Of a stretch of DNA of 64,000 nucleotides, positions 30,137 to 39,195 are shown one piece after another. Below the pieces are notes generated by a model. The model searched no databases. It had not been told where the DNA came from and saw only the letters and a list, made by a program, of their open reading frames with translations. Source of the stretch: Streptomyces sp. Tu6071 (GTDB lineage Bacteria > Actinomycetota > Actinomycetes > Streptomycetales > Streptomycetaceae); NCBI RefSeq assembly GCF_000213055.1, contig NZ_CM001165.1:6098945-6162944 (forward strand). The letters are read 5' to 3'. Positions within the stretch are counted from its first letter, which is position 1. Each line of letters starts with the position of its first letter. A program made the translations under genes and the position numbers.

Positions 30137-30960
30137 GTCAGCACCACGTTGGACAGTCCGCGCTTCTGAGCGAGACCCTCGCGGGGGCCCGCGCCGAGAA
30201 CCGCGCCGCGCTCGTCGCGTACCTCCCGGCGGGCTTCCCGAGCATCGAGGGCGGGGCGAAGGCCGTGCGGGCCGCGCTCGAAGGCGGCGCCGACGTCGTC
30301 GAGGTCGGGCTGCCGCACTCCGACCCGGTCATGGACGGCCCGGTCATCCAGACCGCCGACGACATCGCGCTGCGCGGCGGCCTCAAGATCCGGCACGTCA
30401 TGGACACCGTCCGGCAGGCGTTCGAGGCGACGGGCAAGCCCGTCCTCGTCATGACCTACTGGAACCCGATCGACCGCTACGGCATCGAGCGCTTCACCCG
30501 CGAACTCGCCGAGGCCGGGGGAGCGGGCTGCATCCTGCCCGACCTGCCCGTGCAGGAGTCCGCCGAGTGGCGCGCGCACGCCGAGAAGCACGGTCTCGCG
30601 ACGGTCTTCGTCGTCGCGCCCAGCAGCACCGACAAGCGGCTCGGCGAGATCACGGCGGCGGGCAGCGGCTTCGTCTACGCGGCCTCGCTCATGGGCGTCA
30701 CGGGCACGCGCGACTCGGTCGGCGAACAGGCCAAGGACCTCGTGACCCGCACCCGCGCCACGACGGACCTGCCGGTCTGCGTCGGCATCGGCGTCTCGAC
30801 CCCCGCCCACGCCGCCGAGGTCGCCGCCTTCGCGGACGGCGTCATCGTCGGCTCCGCCTTCGTCAAGCGCCTCCTGGACGCGCCCGACGAGGAGTCGGGA
30901 CTCGCTGCGGTACGGGAACTGGCGGGCGAGCTGGCGAAGGGCGTCCGGCGGCGGGGCTGA
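30133..30960 (+). CDS. trpA: Tryptophan synthase alpha chain, 275 aa
   Basis: Cleaves indoleglycerol phosphate to indole and G3P. Catalytic E57 ([10 protein letters not shown]) and D68 (VMDGPVIQ), loop regions VLVMTYWNP and [12 protein letters not shown]; phosphate site [10 protein letters not shown] and [15 protein letters not shown] 30133. Last gene of the operon, with a strong hairpin 40 bases downstream. Confidence 0.96.
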   Translation: MSQHHVGQSALLSETLAGARAENRAALVAYLPAGFPSIEGGAKAVRAALEGGADVVEVGLPHSDPVMDGPVIQTADDIALRGGLKIRHVMDTVRQAFEATGKPVLVMTYWNPIDRYGIERFTRELAEAGGAGCILPDLPVQESAEWRAHAEKHGLATVFVVAPSSTDKRLGEITAAGSGFVYAASLMGVTGTRDSVGEQAKDLVTRTRATTDLPVCVGIGVSTPAHAAEVAAFADGVIVGSAFVKRLLDAPDEESGLAAVRELAGELAKGVRRRG

Positions 30961-31000
30961 GCCGATGAGGCCGCTCCGGCAGGCGTGAGGCACGGCCGGG

Positions 31001-31039
31001 GGCCGGGCACGGCGGGGATTTTCCCGGCTGTGCCCGGCC
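31001..31039. terminator. Terminator after trpA
   Basis: 18-bp stem: GGCCGGGCACGGCGGGGA (31001-31018) with TCCCGGCTGTGCCCGGCC (31022-31039), one G-U pair and one mismatch, 3-base loop. Confidence 0.85.
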
Positions 31040-31147
31040 CGCGGCCTTTCCGGGGTTCTCGCGGCGACCGGGCGGGGCGCGTCGCTCGGCGTGCGGGCCG
31101 GGTCGCGGTGCCCCTGGACCGACCCCTCGGATGTTTCCGCGCGGCGG

Positions 31148-31206
31148 GTGGGCGATGAGTTCTCGGCGCGGCGCGGCGCGGCGCGGCGCGGCGCGTGGGC
31201 GATGAG
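31148..31206. repeat. (CGGCG)6 microsatellite flanked by direct repeats
   Basis: Six CGGCG units plus CG at 31164-31195. GTGGGCGATGAG flanks it at 31148-31159 and 31195-31206. Slippage-prone; could vary between strains. Confidence 0.75.
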
Positions 31207-31313
31207 CCGATGGTCCGACCGGTTTCCGGCAACCTCGTGCGTCCCGCTTCACTCGTCCGCGTGAAGAAGCGGTGCGGCAGGCACGCGTGCCGTTCCGGTT
31301 CGTTGGCGGGGGT

Positions 31314-32096
31314 GTGAGCGAGAAGAATCGTCAGGGAAAGCTGTCCGCGCGGGACCGCATCGCGGCCGACCGCCGTCGTGAGGAGGCCCGCGAGAAGCGG
31401 CGCAAGAGCCTCGTGATGGGCGCCGTCGTCCTCGGGGTGCTCGTCGTCGTGGGGGGCGTCGGCGCCGCCGTCACGATCGGCAAGAAGGGCAGTACGGACT
31501 CCGCGGGGCCCGTCGTGGCCCCCAAGGGCGCGACGGGCGAGGACGGGCTCGCCATCCCGCTCGGCGAGAAGTCGGCCCCCTCCGTCCTCACCATCTGGGA
31601 GGACTTCCGCTGCCCGGCCTGCGCCCAGTTCGAGAACGGCTTCCGGTCCGCGGTCCACGAGCTGACCGCCTCGGGCAAGCTCCGCGTCGAGTACCACCTC
31701 GCCACCCTCATCGACGGCAACATGGGGGGCAGCGGCTCGGCGACGGCGGCCAACGCGGCGCTCTGCGCGCAGGACGAGGGCAAGTTCCCCGCGTACCACG
31801 ACGTCCTCTACGCCAACCAGCCCGCCGAGACGACCGACCCCTACGCCGAGCCGGACAAGCTCCTCGCCCTCGCCAAGAAGGTCAAGGGCCTCGACACGCC
31901 CGCCTTCCGCGACTGCGTGAGCGGGAACACCCACCGCGCCTGGGTCGCGAAGTCCAACGAGAAGTTCCAGCAGGGCGACTTCCGCGGCACCCCCACGGTG
32001 ATCCTCGACGGCAAAGACGTCTTCAAGAACCCGAAGCCCGCCTTCACGCCCGAGCGCCTGAAGGAGCTGGTGGAGGAGAAGGCGGCCAAGGGCTGA
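31314..32096 (+). CDS. Membrane-anchored DsbA/DsbG-type thioredoxin-domain protein, 260 aa
   Basis: N-terminal basic cytoplasmic tail (NRQGKLSARDRIAADRRREE), one membrane segment at about 33-55 (LVMGAVVLGVLVVVGGVGAA), then an extracytoplasmic thioredoxin fold with active site C100-P-A-C103 (WEDFRCPACAQFENGF) and a cis-Pro loop GTPTVILDG. Likely a disulfide oxidase or isomerase acting on exported proteins. GTG 31314 (GGCGGGGGT upstream). Followed by lgt, another envelope gene. Confidence 0.88.
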   Translation: MSEKNRQGKLSARDRIAADRRREEAREKRRKSLVMGAVVLGVLVVVGGVGAAVTIGKKGSTDSAGPVVAPKGATGEDGLAIPLGEKSAPSVLTIWEDFRCPACAQFENGFRSAVHELTASGKLRVEYHLATLIDGNMGGSGSATAANAALCAQDEGKFPAYHDVLYANQPAETTDPYAEPDKLLALAKKVKGLDTPAFRDCVSGNTHRAWVAKSNEKFQQGDFRGTPTVILDGKDVFKNPKPAFTPERLKELVEEKAAKG

Positions 32097-32120
32097 ACCC
32101 CTTCGCCCGAGGCCCACGAA

Positions 32121-32141
32121 TCAAGCCCGTCCGGCGCTTGA
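32121..32141. repeat. Streptomyces interspersed hairpin element
   Basis: TCAAGC (32121-32126) pairs with GCTTGA (32136-32141), with CCG/CGG inside. The TCAAGCCCGTCCGGCGCTTG core resembles a short element I recall as common after Streptomyces genes. Probably acts as terminator of the DsbA-like gene. Confidence 0.6.
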
Positions 32142-32253
32142 GGAGACGGCCGGAGGCGGCGGAGGACCGGCCCCGCCGAAGGGCGCTGTTACGGAGACGT
32201 TGCCAACACTCCGGCCCGTCCCCCTCCCGCCCCGCGATAGCGTGGACGACGTC

Positions 32254-33270
32254 ATGGACCTTGCCTACATTCCCAGCCCGTCGCGCGGAGTGCTGTACCT
32301 CGGCTCCATCCCGCTGCGCGGATACGCGTTCTGCATCATCATCGGCGTCTTCGTCGCCGTGCTCATCGGCAACCGGCGCTGGATCGCGCGCGGCGGCCGG
32401 GCGGGCACGGTGGCGGACATCGCCGTCTGGGCCGTGCCCTTCGGGCTCGTCGGCGGACGGCTTTACCACGTCATCACCGACTACGAGCTGTACTTCACCG
32501 AGGGCAAGGACTGGGTCAACGCCTTCAAGATCTGGGAGGGCGGCCTCGGTATCTGGGGCGCGATCGCCTTCGGTGCCCTCGGCGCCTGGATCGGCTGCCG
32601 CAGGCGCGGCATCCCGCTCCCGGCCTGGGCCGACACGGTCGCCCCCGGCATCGCCTTCGCCCAGGCGATCGGCCGCTGGGGCAACTGGTTCAACCAGGAG
32701 CTGTACGGCAAGCCCACCGACCTGCCCTGGGCGGTGAAGATCACCAGCGACAGCGGCGGTCGCATCCCCGGCACGTACCACCCGACGTTCCTCTACGAGT
32801 TCCTGTGGTGCGTCGGCGTCGGCCTCCTCGTGATCTGGGCCGACCGCCGCTTCCGCCTGGGCCACGGGCGCGCCTTCGCGCTCTACGTCGCCGCGTACTG
32901 CGCGGGCCGCGGCTGGATCGAGTACATGCGTGTCGACAGCGCGCACCACATCTTCGGGGTCCGGCTCAACGTGTGGACGGCGATCGTCGTCTTCGTCGCG
33001 GCCGTCGCCTACTTCGTGCTCTCCGCCCGCCTCCGTCCGGGCCGCGAGACCATCCACGACAAGGGCGGCGACGGGGAGACCCCGGAGCCGCGGGACACAG
33101 AGGACGCGAAGACCCTCGAGGACGGCGGGGACGCGAAGGACGCCGAGGGCGAGGGCGCGAAGGCGGACAAGGACGGGGACGAGGCGGCGGGCGAGGCCGG
33201 GGAGCCGGGCGACACCGCCGCCGAGGACGCCGAGCCCTCCGGCCCCACCGCCTCCCTCAAGAAGAGCTGA
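32254..33270 (+). CDS. lgt: Prolipoprotein diacylglyceryl transferase, 338 aa
   Basis: Adds diacylglycerol to the lipobox cysteine of prolipoproteins, in the membrane. The family signature GRWGNWFNQELYG lies at 140-152; GGRLYHV (H72) and seven or so membrane segments are present, ending with WTAIVVFVAAVAYFVLSAR. An acidic, Glu/Asp/Lys-rich cytoplasmic tail (about 275-338) is a typical Streptomyces addition. ATG 32254. A 14-base tandem duplication covers the stop codon. Confidence 0.96.
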   Translation: MDLAYIPSPSRGVLYLGSIPLRGYAFCIIIGVFVAVLIGNRRWIARGGRAGTVADIAVWAVPFGLVGGRLYHVITDYELYFTEGKDWVNAFKIWEGGLGIWGAIAFGALGAWIGCRRRGIPLPAWADTVAPGIAFAQAIGRWGNWFNQELYGKPTDLPWAVKITSDSGGRIPGTYHPTFLYEFLWCVGVGLLVIWADRRFRLGHGRAFALYVAAYCAGRGWIEYMRVDSAHHIFGVRLNVWTAIVVFVAAVAYFVLSARLRPGRETIHDKGGDGETPEPRDTEDAKTLEDGGDAKDAEGEGAKADKDGDEAAGEAGEPGDTAAEDAEPSGPTASLKKS

Positions 33271-33288
33271 GCCCGAAGAGCTGAGCCC
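33261..33288. repeat. 14-bp tandem duplication across lgt stop
   Basis: GAAGAGCTGAGCCC at 33261-33274 and 33275-33288, exact; each copy contains a TGA, the first being the lgt stop. Confidence 0.85.
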
Positions 33289-33322
33289 GGGGGCCACCGC
33301 CCACGGCACCCGCACGGCACCC

Positions 33323-33359
33323 GGCAGGGCGGGACGGATCACCTCCGTCCCGCCCTGCC
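33323..33359. terminator. Bidirectional terminator lgt / citE-like
   Basis: Perfect 16-bp stem GGCAGGGCGGGACGGA / TCCGTCCCGCCCTGCC with loop TCACC, between convergent genes. Confidence 0.9.
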
Positions 33360-33400
33360 CCCGTATCCGTCCCCCCGCCGCGCCCCTCACCCCAAGCCCC

Positions 33401-34261
33401 TCACCCCACCCCGAGCCGTTCCGCGAGCGCCTTCGTGCGGCGGGCGACCGCGACGAGCGCCGCGTCCACGAAGCGGCCGTCCGGGAGCGCGAACGCGCCA
33501 CCGTCCTCCGCCGCCGCGCTCAGCACCTCGTCCGCCGCCGCGACCTCCGCGCCGCCGGGGCGCCACGCGTGCTCGATGACCGCGAGCTGCCGGGGATGGA
33601 TCGCGGCGCGCCCGAAGAAGCCGAGGTCCCTGCCGTGGCGGCACGAGGCCGCCAGGCCCTCCTCGTCCCGCACGTCCGGGTACACCGACTGCGCGGGCGG
33701 CGCGAGCCCCGCCGCGCCCGCCGCGAGCACGACGCGCCCGCGCGCGTGGTCGAGCCCCGCGTCCCCGCGCACCCCGAGCGCCGCCCGCAGGTCCGACTCG
33801 CCGAGCGCCACGCCCCGTACCGCCGGGTGCGCCGTCGCGACCTCGAAGGCGCGCTCGACGCCGAGCGGGCACTCCAGGATCGGGTACAGCTCGGGGATCG
33901 GCGCCCCGCCGCAGGCGACCGCCGCGCGCCGCACGTCCTCCGGGCCGCGCGACTTCGGCAGCCGCAGGCCCGACAGGTGCGGCAGCCCGACGAGGGCCGC
34001 CACGTCGTGCGCGCCCCAGGGGCCGTCCAGGTGGTTCACGCGCACGTGCACCGGAACCGGGACCGGGGCCGAGAGGAGTTCGGCGACGGCGGCCCGCGCG
34101 TACTCCTTGCCGTCCGGCGCGACCGCGTCCTCCAGATCGACGAGCACCACGTCGGCGCCCGCCGCGAGCGCCTTCTCGACCCGTGCGGGACGGTCGCCCG
34201 GCACGTACAGCCAGGTCAGCGGAGTGCTGGACAGACCGTTCTCCCTCGCCTCGCTCGTCAT
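33401..34261 (-). CDS. CitE/HpcH-HpaI family CoA-ester lyase, 286 aa
   Basis: TIM-barrel C-C lyase family (citrate lyase beta, malyl/citramalyl-CoA lyases). Motifs: TWLYVPGDRPARVEKALAAG, DVVLVDLEDAVAPDGK (metal-binding Glu/Asp), VNHLDGPWG with RVN, PILECPLGVERAF, GESDLRAALG and GRAAIHPRQL. Substrate not decidable from sequence. ATG 34261 overlaps the CoA-transferase stop (ATGA). Last gene of the seven-gene operon; with the CoA transferase it suggests breakdown of a hydroxy-acyl-CoA. Confidence 0.87.
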   Translation of the reverse strand: MTSEARENGLSSTPLTWLYVPGDRPARVEKALAAGADVVLVDLEDAVAPDGKEYARAAVAELLSAPVPVPVHVRVNHLDGPWGAHDVAALVGLPHLSGLRLPKSRGPEDVRRAAVACGGAPIPELYPILECPLGVERAFEVATAHPAVRGVALGESDLRAALGVRGDAGLDHARGRVVLAAGAAGLAPPAQSVYPDVRDEEGLAASCRHGRDLGFFGRAAIHPRQLAVIEHAWRPGGAEVAAADEVLSAAAEDGGAFALPDGRFVDAALVAVARRTKALAERLGVG

Positions 34262-35565
34262 ACCGCCCCCGCCGCCCGCAGTCGCGCGATGTCCCCGGCG
34301 CCGAAACCGGCCTCGCCGAGCACCGCGTCCGTGTCCGCGCCGTGCGGCCTGCCCGTCCACCGGATGTGGCCCGGCGTCTCCGAGAGCCGGAAGAGCACGT
34401 TCTGCATCCGCAGGCGCCCCAGCTCCGGGTCGTCGAACACGGGCAGCGAGCCGAGCGCCGCGTACTGCGGATCGGCCATGACGTCGGCGACGTCCTGCAC
34501 GGGCGCGATCGCCGCCTCCGCCTCCTCGAAGGCGTCCACGACCTCCTTGCTCTCGCGCGCCGCGATCCAGGAGCCCACCGCCTCGTCGAGCACGTCCGCG
34601 TGCGCGGCGCGCCCCGCGCCGCTCCCGAACCACGGCTCGTCGATCAGCTCGGGACGCCCGACGAGCCGCAGGACCCGCTCGGCGACCGACTGCGCCGAGG
34701 TCGAGACCGCGACCCAGCGGCCGTCCGCCGTGCGGTAGGTGTTGCGCGGCGCGTTGTTCGTGGAGCGGTTGCCGGTACGCGGCTGGACGTAGCCGAGCTG
34801 GTCGTACCAGAGGGGCTGCGGGCCGAGCACCGTGAGGATCGGCTCGATGATCGCGAGATCGACGACCTGGCCGCGTCCCGTGCGCTCCCGCCCCGCGAGC
34901 GCCGTCATGACCGCGTACGCCGTCGCGAGCGCCGCGATCGAGTCGGCGAGCCCGAACGGCGGCAGGACCGGGGGCCCGTCCGGCTCCCCGGTGATCGCCG
35001 CGAACCCGCTCATGGCCTCCGCGAGCGTCCCGAAGCCGGGGCGCCGCGCGTACGGGCCGAACTGCCCGAAGCCCGTCACGCGCGCGAGGACGAGCCGCGG
35101 ATTGACCTCGCTCAACTCCGCCCAGCCGAGGCCCCAGCGCTCCAGCGTCCCCGGACGGAAGTTCTCGATCACGACGTCCGCGTCCGCGACGAGCCGCAGC
35201 AGCACCTCGCGTCCCTCCGGGCGCGACAGGTCCGCCGTGGCGTTCCGCTTCCCGCGCCCGAGGAGCTTCCACCACAGCCCCACGCCGTCCTTGCCGGGCC
35301 CGTGCCCGCGCGAGGGATCGGGCCGCGTCGGATGCTCGATCTTCACGACGTCCGCGCCGAAGTCCGCGAGCATCGTGGCGGCGAGCGGCCCGGCGAAGAG
35401 CGTCGCGAGATCGAGCACGCGGGTGCCGTGCAGGGGCCCCGGCTCCTCGGGCGCCTCCGGCGTGTCGGGCTCGTACGGGCTCGGGGCCGGGCCCGCCTCG
35501 TAGGACCCCGCCTCGCGCGCCTCGGGGCCGGGCTCCCGCCCGCCCTCGTAGGGCTCCCGTGTCAC
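34258..35565 (-). CDS. CaiB/BaiF family (type III) CoA transferase, 435 aa
   Basis: Moves CoA between carboxylic acids. N-terminal region: a Pro/Glu-rich lead (about 1-45), then GTRVLDLATLFAGPLAATMLA, DFGADVVKIEHP, and VVIENFRPGTLERWGLGW. The usual catalytic Asp is in the GFGTLAEAMSGF-GEPDGPPV region followed by LADSIAALATAYAVM. GTG 35565 overlaps the rbsK stop (GTGA). Operon position between ribokinase and CitE-like lyase suggests one pathway. Confidence 0.9.
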   Translation of the reverse strand: MTREPYEGGREPGPEAREAGSYEAGPAPSPYEPDTPEAPEEPGPLHGTRVLDLATLFAGPLAATMLADFGADVVKIEHPTRPDPSRGHGPGKDGVGLWWKLLGRGKRNATADLSRPEGREVLLRLVADADVVIENFRPGTLERWGLGWAELSEVNPRLVLARVTGFGQFGPYARRPGFGTLAEAMSGFAAITGEPDGPPVLPPFGLADSIAALATAYAVMTALAGRERTGRGQVVDLAIIEPILTVLGPQPLWYDQLGYVQPRTGNRSTNNAPRNTYRTADGRWVAVSTSAQSVAERVLRLVGRPELIDEPWFGSGAGRAAHADVLDEAVGSWIAARESKEVVDAFEEAEAAIAPVQDVADVMADPQYAALGSLPVFDDPELGRLRMQNVLFRLSETPGHIRWTGRPHGADTDAVLGEAGFGAGDIARLRAAGAV

Positions 35566-36461
35566 GCCACCACCCCCGCGCTCGCGTCGATCTCGGACCG
35601 GTGCGGCATCGAGGGCGCCGCGCCCGCGCGCTGCACCGAGAGCGCCGCCGCGGTGCCCGCCCACGCGAGCGCGTCCGGCATCGCGCGGCCCTCGCCGAGC
35701 GCGACCGCGAGGGCGCCGACGAAGGTGTCCCCGGCCGCCGTCGTGTCCACCGGGTCCACCTCGGGCGCGGGGACGAGGAGCTGGTCCGCGCCTCTCGCCG
35801 CGTACAGGCAGCCGCGCGCGCCGAGCGTCACGACGACCTCGGGCACGCGGTCGAGCAGGACGCGCGCGGCCTCGGCCGGGTCGCGGCTCCCGGTCAGGGC
35901 CGCGGCCTCGTGCTCGTTGGGGACGAGGAGATCGGTCGCGGCGAGGAGCCCGGGGGGCAGGGTCTGCGCGGGCGCGGGCGTGAGGACCGTGCGCACGCCG
36001 TGGCGGCGCGCGGCCTCGGCCCCGGCGAGGACGGTGCCGAGCGGGATCTCCAGTTGCAGGAGCAGCGTGTCGGCCGCCGCGATGAGGTGCTCGTCGCCGG
36101 GCGCGAGCCCGGTCAGGCTCCCGTTGGCGCCCGGGACGACGACGATCGCGTTGCCCCCCGCGTCGTCCACGACGATGTGCGCGGTGCCGCTCGGGCCGGG
36201 GACGAGGCGGAGCAGTTCGGTGTCCACCCCGGCGTCGGCGAGTTCCTGCCGCAGCCGGGTGCCGAAGGCGTCCTCGCCGACCGCGCCGATCATCGCGACG
36301 GTCCCGCCCGCGCGCGCGGCGGCGACGGCCTGGTTGGCTCCCTTGCCGCCGGGATGGGTGCGGAAACTGTGCCCGGTGACGGTCTCGCCGCGCTCGGGGG
36401 CGCGGGCGACGTGGGCGACGAGATCCATGTTCGTGCTGCCGAGGACCACGATGTGGCTCAT
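35562..36461 (-). CDS. rbsK: Ribokinase (PfkB family), 299 aa
   Basis: Phosphorylates ribose to ribose-5-phosphate with ATP. Motifs: VVLGSTNMDLVAHV, THPGGKGANQAVAAARAGG, and DTTAAGDTFVGALAVAL with the catalytic Asp; NEHEAAALTG present. Normal length. No rbsABC transporter or LacI regulator beside it; instead it overlaps ADP-ribosylglycohydrolases, suggesting that ribose from ribosylated compounds inside the cell is its substrate. ATG 36461 overlaps the previous stop. Confidence 0.93.
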   Translation of the reverse strand: MSHIVVLGSTNMDLVAHVARAPERGETVTGHSFRTHPGGKGANQAVAAARAGGTVAMIGAVGEDAFGTRLRQELADAGVDTELLRLVPGPSGTAHIVVDDAGGNAIVVVPGANGSLTGLAPGDEHLIAAADTLLLQLEIPLGTVLAGAEAARRHGVRTVLTPAPAQTLPPGLLAATDLLVPNEHEAAALTGSRDPAEAARVLLDRVPEVVVTLGARGCLYAARGADQLLVPAPEVDPVDTTAAGDTFVGALAVALGEGRAMPDALAWAGTAAALSVQRAGAAPSMPHRSEIDASAGVVA

Positions 36462-37999
36462 GGCGTGGGGCTCCTGGTGGCGGTCGGGGGCGGCGCCTCG
36501 CCGTCCGTGGCGGGCACGTCCCGTACGAGGACGCGCTCCCGGGCGGCGGGGCGGCGGGCGGGCTGGTCGGGGGCGGCCCCGGGGGCGAGGGCGAGTCCCG
36601 TCGTGAGCCGGGCGAGCGTGTCGTAGTCCGCGCCGGTCCCGCCGGGGTCGTTCCAGCTCCCCTTGACCGCTGTCCTCAATCGGTTCCCCAGCGGAGCGGT
36701 CCACACCCCGGGGACCCCGTGGAGCACTCCTGCGACGGACCCGGCCGTCGCTCCGTTCGAATCCGTGTCCCAGCCGCCGGAGACGGTACGGGTCACCGCG
36801 GCGGTGAAGAAGTCCTCCTCCGTGCCCGCGTCGACCGCGAGCGCCGCGTGCGTGAGCGCGGCGGCGAGCAGCGCCGCGTTCGGGACGACGTGCACCCAGT
36901 GCGTGCCCCGGTGGGCGGCGTGCAGCGCGTCGACGACGGTGGCGAAGTCCTCGTGGGTACGGGCGAGGGCGATCGCCGCGCGGATCGCGCGCGCGAGGCG
37001 GGACCCTCGCGGCACGACGCGCAGGCCTGTCGCGAGGCAGTGGTGCGCGTCCCCGCCGTGCGCGGTCGCCTCCGCGAGCACGGCCGCCACGAACATCGCC
37101 CCGTACACGCCGTTGCCCGTGTGGCTCAGCACCGCGTCCCGCCACGCCTGTTCCGCGGCGCCGGCCGGGTCGCCCGGGTGCGTCCAGCCGTGCACGTCGG
37201 CCCTGATGAGCGCCCCGATCCACTCGCGGAAGGGGTTGCGGTGCCGGGCGGTCTCCGGGGGTTCGACACCGCGCAGGAGGTTCGCGTACGCGACCCGCTC
37301 GGCCGTGAAGACCTTCCCGGCGGGCAACTGCTCCAGCCACAGCGCCGCGAGGTCGGCCGTCGTGAAGTCCCGCCCGTGCCGCAGCAGCAGCTCGACGGTC
37401 AGCACGGGGTGGTCGAGGTCGTCGTCCTCGGGCGTCCCCGCGATGTTCTCGGCGAGGCAGTTCCCCGCGCTGCGCCGGTTCCACGGGTACGCGGCGAGCA
37501 GGTCCGCCGGGACGCCGCGCGCCGTGAACCACGTGCGCAGCGGCCAGTTCCCCGCCGCCCGCGCGAGCGCCCTGATCCCGTCGAGCGGGAGCTTCTCGAC
37601 GGGCTTGCCGAGCACGCACCCGGCCGCGCGCCCGCGCCAGGCCGCTTCGAGCCGCTCCTCCAGCGCGACCGGATCGCCGTCGTACGCGCCCGCCCCGGGC
37701 CACTCGGGACACGCCGCGACGATCCCGTCGAAGTCCGTCGGCTCGGCGCGGCCGCCCGCCTCGGGGACGTGCGCGATCCGGGCCATCAACTCCTCGGCGA
37801 GCGCGCGAAGTTCACGTGGTACGGGGGCGGAGGACGCCCCGGCCCGTACGGGAGCCGCCAGGCCGCCCGCCGCGTACCAGCGCGCCGCGATGCCCGCGAC
37901 CTCGCGCCCCTCCTCGCCCGCCTGCCGCAGCTCGTGGCCGATCAGGTCCTCGGGCTGCACCCACGTGAGGCGCAGCCCCGCTCCGCCCGTACCGCTCAC
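36458..37999 (-). CDS. ADP-ribosylglycohydrolase family protein, 513 aa (paralogue 1, longest)
   Basis: DraG/ARH fold; N-terminal ~120 residues are an extra region, then AAWRGRAAGCVLGKPVEKLP (family start), TPEDDDLDHPVLTVELLLRH (metal site, EDDD in place of TDDT), and the second metal motif GGWDTDSNGATAGSVAGVL, complete. Family enzymes remove ADP-ribose from proteins or small molecules using two Mg2+. GTG 37999 overlaps the next gene's stop (GTGA). Substrate unknown. Confidence 0.88.
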   Translation of the reverse strand: MSGTGGAGLRLTWVQPEDLIGHELRQAGEEGREVAGIAARWYAAGGLAAPVRAGASSAPVPRELRALAEELMARIAHVPEAGGRAEPTDFDGIVAACPEWPGAGAYDGDPVALEERLEAAWRGRAAGCVLGKPVEKLPLDGIRALARAAGNWPLRTWFTARGVPADLLAAYPWNRRSAGNCLAENIAGTPEDDDLDHPVLTVELLLRHGRDFTTADLAALWLEQLPAGKVFTAERVAYANLLRGVEPPETARHRNPFREWIGALIRADVHGWTHPGDPAGAAEQAWRDAVLSHTGNGVYGAMFVAAVLAEATAHGGDAHHCLATGLRVVPRGSRLARAIRAAIALARTHEDFATVVDALHAAHRGTHWVHVVPNAALLAAALTHAALAVDAGTEEDFFTAAVTRTVSGGWDTDSNGATAGSVAGVLHGVPGVWTAPLGNRLRTAVKGSWNDPGGTGADYDTLARLTTGLALAPGAAPDQPARRPAARERVLVRDVPATDGEAPPPTATRSPTP

Positions 38000-39195
38000 G
38001 CCTGATCCCCCGCTTCCAGCGCGGCGAACGCCGCCTCGTGCGCGCGCCGCCGCGCCACGTCCCTGCCGTGGATCTCCCGCGCCACCGCCGTGAGTTCGGC
38101 CGCCGGGCCGCGCACGTCGAGGCGGCTCGCGCGGCTCACCTCCTCGGCCCACTCGGCGGGGATCGCCGCGGCGCCGCCGAGCGCTCCCGCGAGCGCCCCG
38201 CCCATCGTCGCGATCGAGTCGCAGTCCCTGCCGTAGTTCACCGCGCCGAGGATCGTGTCCCTGCCCCGCCCCGCGCACACGAGCAACATGCCGAGCGCGA
38301 TGGGCAGTTCCTCGATCGCGTGCAGCCGCGAGGGCCGCCGCGCGCCGAGCGAGGGCGCCCGGTACTCCTCACCGACCGTGTCGTACGGCGCGATCGCCGC
38401 GCGCAGTCCGGCCTGCGCCGCCTCCGGTTCGCCGTGCCGCGCGGCGACCGCGCACACCGCTTCGATCGCCGCGCGCGTCCCGTCCTTCGCGAGCCGCAGA
38501 CACGCCTCCACGACGTCGTCGGGGCCCGCGCCCGGCCGGCACGCCGCGGCGACGGCGGCGGCGAAGACCGCGGCGGCCTCGCGCCCGTACGAGGACTGGT
38601 GCGCGCCCGCGATCTCGGCGGCCTCCGCGTAAGCCCCCTCCGGATCGCCCGCGTTGACGAGCCCGACCGGGGCCATGTACATCGCCGCGCCGCAGTTCAC
38701 GACGTTCCCGACGCCCGCCTCGCGGGGGTCGGCGTGCGCGTAGTGCAGCCGCGTCACGAGCCATTTCTCGGCGAGGAACACGCGTTGCAGCGGCAGCGCC
38801 TCGGCCTCCAGCTCGGGAATCCACCGGGGCCGCTCGGTGAGTTCGGGCACGAGGTGCGCGGCGATCGCGTGCGCGTCCAGGTGGTCGCGGACGGTGCCGT
38901 AGACGCGGATCAGCGCGTGCGTCATGAGGGTGTCGTCGGTGACGTGCCCGTCGCCCTTGTGGTACGGCGCCAAGGGGCGTGCCGTACGCCACTGTTCGCC
39001 CGCCCACGGGCCGACGATCCCGGTCACCCTGCCGCCGTGCCGCGCCACGATCTGCTCCGGGCTGTACCCCTCGACGGGGCCGCCGAGCGCGTCGCCCACG
39101 GCGGCGCCGAGCAGCGCGCCGAGCACACGGTCGGCGAGTCCGGGGCCCGTGGCGGGGACGTCCCGGGGAGGGGGGAGCGGTGAGACTGCGGTCAT
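37996..39195 (-). CDS. ADP-ribosylglycohydrolase family protein, 399 aa (paralogue 2)
   Basis: Complete DraG-like protein: RVLGALLGAAVGDALGGPVE, DGHVTDDTLMTHALIRVYG (first metal site TDDT), and GAVNYGRDCDSIATMGGALA (second metal site D-x-D-S). Two Asp-containing sites intact, so probably active. ATG 39195 overlaps the next stop by ATGA. Middle of the operon. Confidence 0.9.
   Translation of the reverse strand: MTAVSPLPPPRDVPATGPGLADRVLGALLGAAVGDALGGPVEGYSPEQIVARHGGRVTGIVGPWAGEQWRTARPLAPYHKGDGHVTDDTLMTHALIRVYGTVRDHLDAHAIAAHLVPELTERPRWIPELEAEALPLQRVFLAEKWLVTRLHYAHADPREAGVGNVVNCGAAMYMAPVGLVNAGDPEGAYAEAAEIAGAHQSSYGREAAAVFAAAVAAACRPGAGPDDVVEACLRLAKDGTRAAIEAVCAVAARHGEPEAAQAGLRAAIAPYDTVGEEYRAPSLGARRPSRLHAIEELPIALGMLLVCAGRGRDTILGAVNYGRDCDSIATMGGALAGALGGAAAIPAEWAEEVSRASRLDVRGPAAELTAVAREIHGRDVARRRAHEAAFAALEAGDQA

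Larger units (their letters stand above)
30961..31313. other. Gene-free region between trpA and DsbA-like gene, 353 bases
   Basis: Contains the trpA terminator, a CGGCG microsatellite flanked by 12-base direct repeats (listed separately) and the likely promoter of the DsbA-like gene, for which no clear box was found. Start codon 31314 is preceded by a G-rich ribosome site. Confidence 0.5.

Noticed and set aside
31164..31195. CRISPR-like repeat array
   Set aside because: Unit is only 5 bases and there are no spacers; a microsatellite.
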